This document shows, piece after piece, positions 5,256 to 6,379 of a stretch of DNA of 6,379 nucleotides. This DNA comes from Phenylobacterium sp. (GTDB lineage: Bacteria > Pseudomonadota > Alphaproteobacteria > Caulobacterales > Caulobacteraceae), in the NCBI GenBank assembly GCA_025350885.1, contig JANXXA010000501.1, positions 1 through 6,379 on the forward strand. Reading direction: 5' to 3'. How positions within the stretch are numbered: position 1 is the first letter of the stretch; every line of letters begins with the position of its first letter. Below the pieces are notes generated by a model. It did no database searches and was not told the DNA's origin. It saw only the letters and a list, made by a program, of their open reading frames with translations. Both the position numbers and the translations under genes were made by a program.

Positions 5256-5882
5256 ATGGAACTGGTGATCGGAACCAAGGCCTGGTCGACGTGGTCGATG
5301 CGGCCGTGGCTGGCGCTGAAGAAGACCGGGGCTGCGTTCGACGAGACGCTGATCCCGCTGCGCCAGGAGAACGGGGTGAACGGGGCGGCGATCCTGGCGC
5401 ATTCGGCAACCGGCCTGGTGCCGGCGTTGCGGGACGGGGACGTAACGATCTCGGACTCCCTGGCGATCTGCGAATATCTGGCCGAGCGGTTCCCCGATGC
5501 CGGCTTGTGGCCGACGGACCGGGTGGCCCGGGCCTTTGCCCGCGCCGCGGCCGCCGAAATGCATTCCGGGTTCGCCTCGCTGCGCGGCGAGTGCCCGATG
5601 GACCTGGCCGCCGAGCCGCGCGCGGCGGCGCTGTCGGAGGCGACGCACAGGGACATCCGCCGGATCGTGGCGCTGTGGCGCGGGCTGTTGGAGCGGTTCG
5701 GCGGGCCGTGGCTCGGCGGAAGCGCGTGGGGGATCGCCGATGCTTTCTACACGCCGGTGGCAACGCGCTTTCGCACCTATGGCGTGCTGGCGGCGGACTT
5801 CGGTGACGACGGGGCGGCGGGGCTCTACGCCAAGCGGCTGCTGGCGCGGCCGGAATATCTGGCGTGGCTGGCGGCCGCCTGA
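5256..5882 (+). CDS. Glutathione S-transferase-like protein
   Basis: A soluble two-domain protein of 208 residues, normal length for the family. The thioredoxin-like N-terminal domain opens with ELVIGTKAWSTWSMRPWLAL, a hallmark of a bacterial GST branch, where Ser11 or Ser14 is the candidate glutathione-activating residue. The conserved cis-proline motif is GLVPAL (Pro56), followed by the glutathione gamma-glutamyl contact ISDSLAICEYLAERFP (about 65-80). The helical C-terminal domain includes WGIADAFYTPVATRF (about 158-172), the N-capping-box region typical of GSTs. These enzymes conjugate or transfer glutathione in the cytosol; the substrate here is unknown. ATG at 5256 is chosen because homology starts there. 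A GTG at 5214 would add 14 non-conserved residues across the inverted repeats. The ribosome site is weak (GAAGATGAGCGG). Divergent from the short transporter. Confidence 0.88.
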   Translation: MELVIGTKAWSTWSMRPWLALKKTGAAFDETLIPLRQENGVNGAAILAHSATGLVPALRDGDVTISDSLAICEYLAERFPDAGLWPTDRVARAFARAAAAEMHSGFASLRGECPMDLAAEPRAAALSEATHRDIRRIVALWRGLLERFGGPWLGGSAWGIADAFYTPVATRFRTYGVLAADFGDDGAAGLYAKRLLARPEYLAWLAAA

Positions 5883-5931
5883 GCGCATAAGCACGACATA
5901 GTTGGCGCGGACCGCGGATCGCGTCAGTCTG

Positions 5932-5944
5932 ATCCTTGAAGGAT
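5932..5944. promoter_or_regulatory. 13-bp palindrome before the sensor gene
   Basis: ATCCTT-G-AAGGAT is a perfect 6-bp inverted repeat around one base, 33 bp upstream of the GTG at 5978. The single-base centre argues against an RNA hairpin and for a DNA-binding dimer site. A chance palindrome is possible. No clear promoter was identified around it. Confidence 0.3.
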
Positions 5945-5977
5945 GGGCGCCGCCATCGCTGTTCCCGAGTCCCACCC

Positions 5978-6379
5978 GTGCCCCGCCGCTTCACCTCGAC
6001 GACGACCTGGTTCGAGGGCCTCGGCCGGCCGGCGCGCTATCTGACGGCCCTCGGCGTGGTGCTGGTGGCCAGCGGGGCAGCCGAGACCATGTTCCGGCTG
6101 TCCGGATCGAGCCGGGTGGCGGGCATCTTCCTAGCCGGCGTGATGGTCGCGGCCTATCTGGTCGGATCGGGACCTGGATATTTCGCCGCGGCGATCTCAT
6201 TCGGGATCTATAATTTCTACGTCGCCAACCCGCGCTTTACCTTCGATGACCACACGCCGGAGGACTGGATCGTGCTGGCCACTTTCGCGGTGGTGGCCGT
6301 GCTAATGGGCAGCCTGACCGGCCGGCTGCGCGACGAGTCCAAGCGGTCGCGGGCCCGGGCGCGGGCGACCGCATTGCTG
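5978..6379 (+). CDS. DUF4118-domain membrane sensor, probably histidine kinase (3' truncated)
   Basis: 134 residues are visible before the right edge. Residues about 21-38, 47-63, 65-82 and 96-114 are hydrophobic, giving the four-helix DUF4118 membrane domain known from KdpD and related sensor kinases. The marker stretch is GPGYFAAAISFGIYNFYVAN followed by PRFTFDDHTPEDWIVLATF, close to the family's PPxFTFxVxxPED pattern. After helix 4 a charged Arg-rich segment (RLRDESKRSRARARATALL) looks like the linker to a cytoplasmic coiled region or kinase core, which is outside the window. Unlike KdpD, no N-terminal KdpD or USP domain precedes it. GTG at 5978 is chosen because it begins the positively charged segment before helix 1; the frame is open back to 5933 and TTG at 5936 is possible. 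No clear Shine-Dalgarno is seen. The kinase call is inferred from how this domain is usually used. Confidence 0.75.
   Translation, partial: MPRRFTSTTTWFEGLGRPARYLTALGVVLVASGAAETMFRLSGSSRVAGIFLAGVMVAAYLVGSGPGYFAAAISFGIYNFYVANPRFTFDDHTPEDWIVLATFAVVAVLMGSLTGRLRDESKRSRARARATALL

Noticed and set aside
5094..5975. Upstream extension of the short transporter to a start at 5975
   Set aside because: The added 294 residues are antisense to the GST gene and unlike any transporter; GGAGG in front of 5093 marks the real start.
5902..6213. 103-codon plus-strand frame starting at 5902
   Set aside because: It overlaps the DUF4118 frame, has no membrane character and no family signal.

Overview
This window is GC-rich chromosomal DNA. 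Its content (two Spinster-type major facilitator transporters, an alphaproteobacterial-style LexA-like winged-helix regulator, a glutathione S-transferase and a DUF4118 sensor) suggests an alphaproteobacterium, perhaps Caulobacteraceae (Caulobacter/Phenylobacterium) or a sphingomonad. That placement is an inference from gene families and composition, not a sequence match.

Layout from left to right. Positions 3-1187 (+) hold the C-terminal part of a phage terminase large subunit, cut by the left edge and ending in an unusual four-cysteine tail. A possible terminator hairpin follows directly, then about 330 bp without a recognisable gene but with C-tracts and two dyads. Positions 1546-1847 (+) hold a small winged-helix regulator of the 'PAEADF...VHQMLKTL' type, broken by a single frame change that fits loss of one copy of a 7-bp tandem repeat. 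Its stop overlaps, in a shared CTAG, the stop of a convergent Spinster-type transporter (1844-3388, -). A 322-bp spacer upstream of that transporter contains a four-tract G-quadruplex motif and a 148-bp element with imperfect 30-bp inverted arms made of CACGGA units. A second, shorter Spinster-type transporter (3711-5093, -) lies upstream on the same strand. It is divergent from a glutathione S-transferase-like gene (5256-5882, +). The 162 bp between them holds nested perfect inverted repeats. The window ends inside a membrane sensor gene (5978 to the edge, +) that begins directly with a DUF4118 (KdpD-like) four-helix domain.

Read together, the left end looks like the edge of a prophage or prophage remnant: no portal or other structural gene follows the terminase. 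The rest looks like ordinary accessory chromosome: two paralogous exporter-like permeases, a GST and a sensor. The transporter/GST pair may share divergent regulation. No complete defence, CRISPR or biosynthetic system is visible. The most unusual signals are the structured non-coding elements at 3554-3701 and 5183-5234, the G-tract motif at 3461-3485, the broken regulator, and the Cys-rich tail on the terminase.
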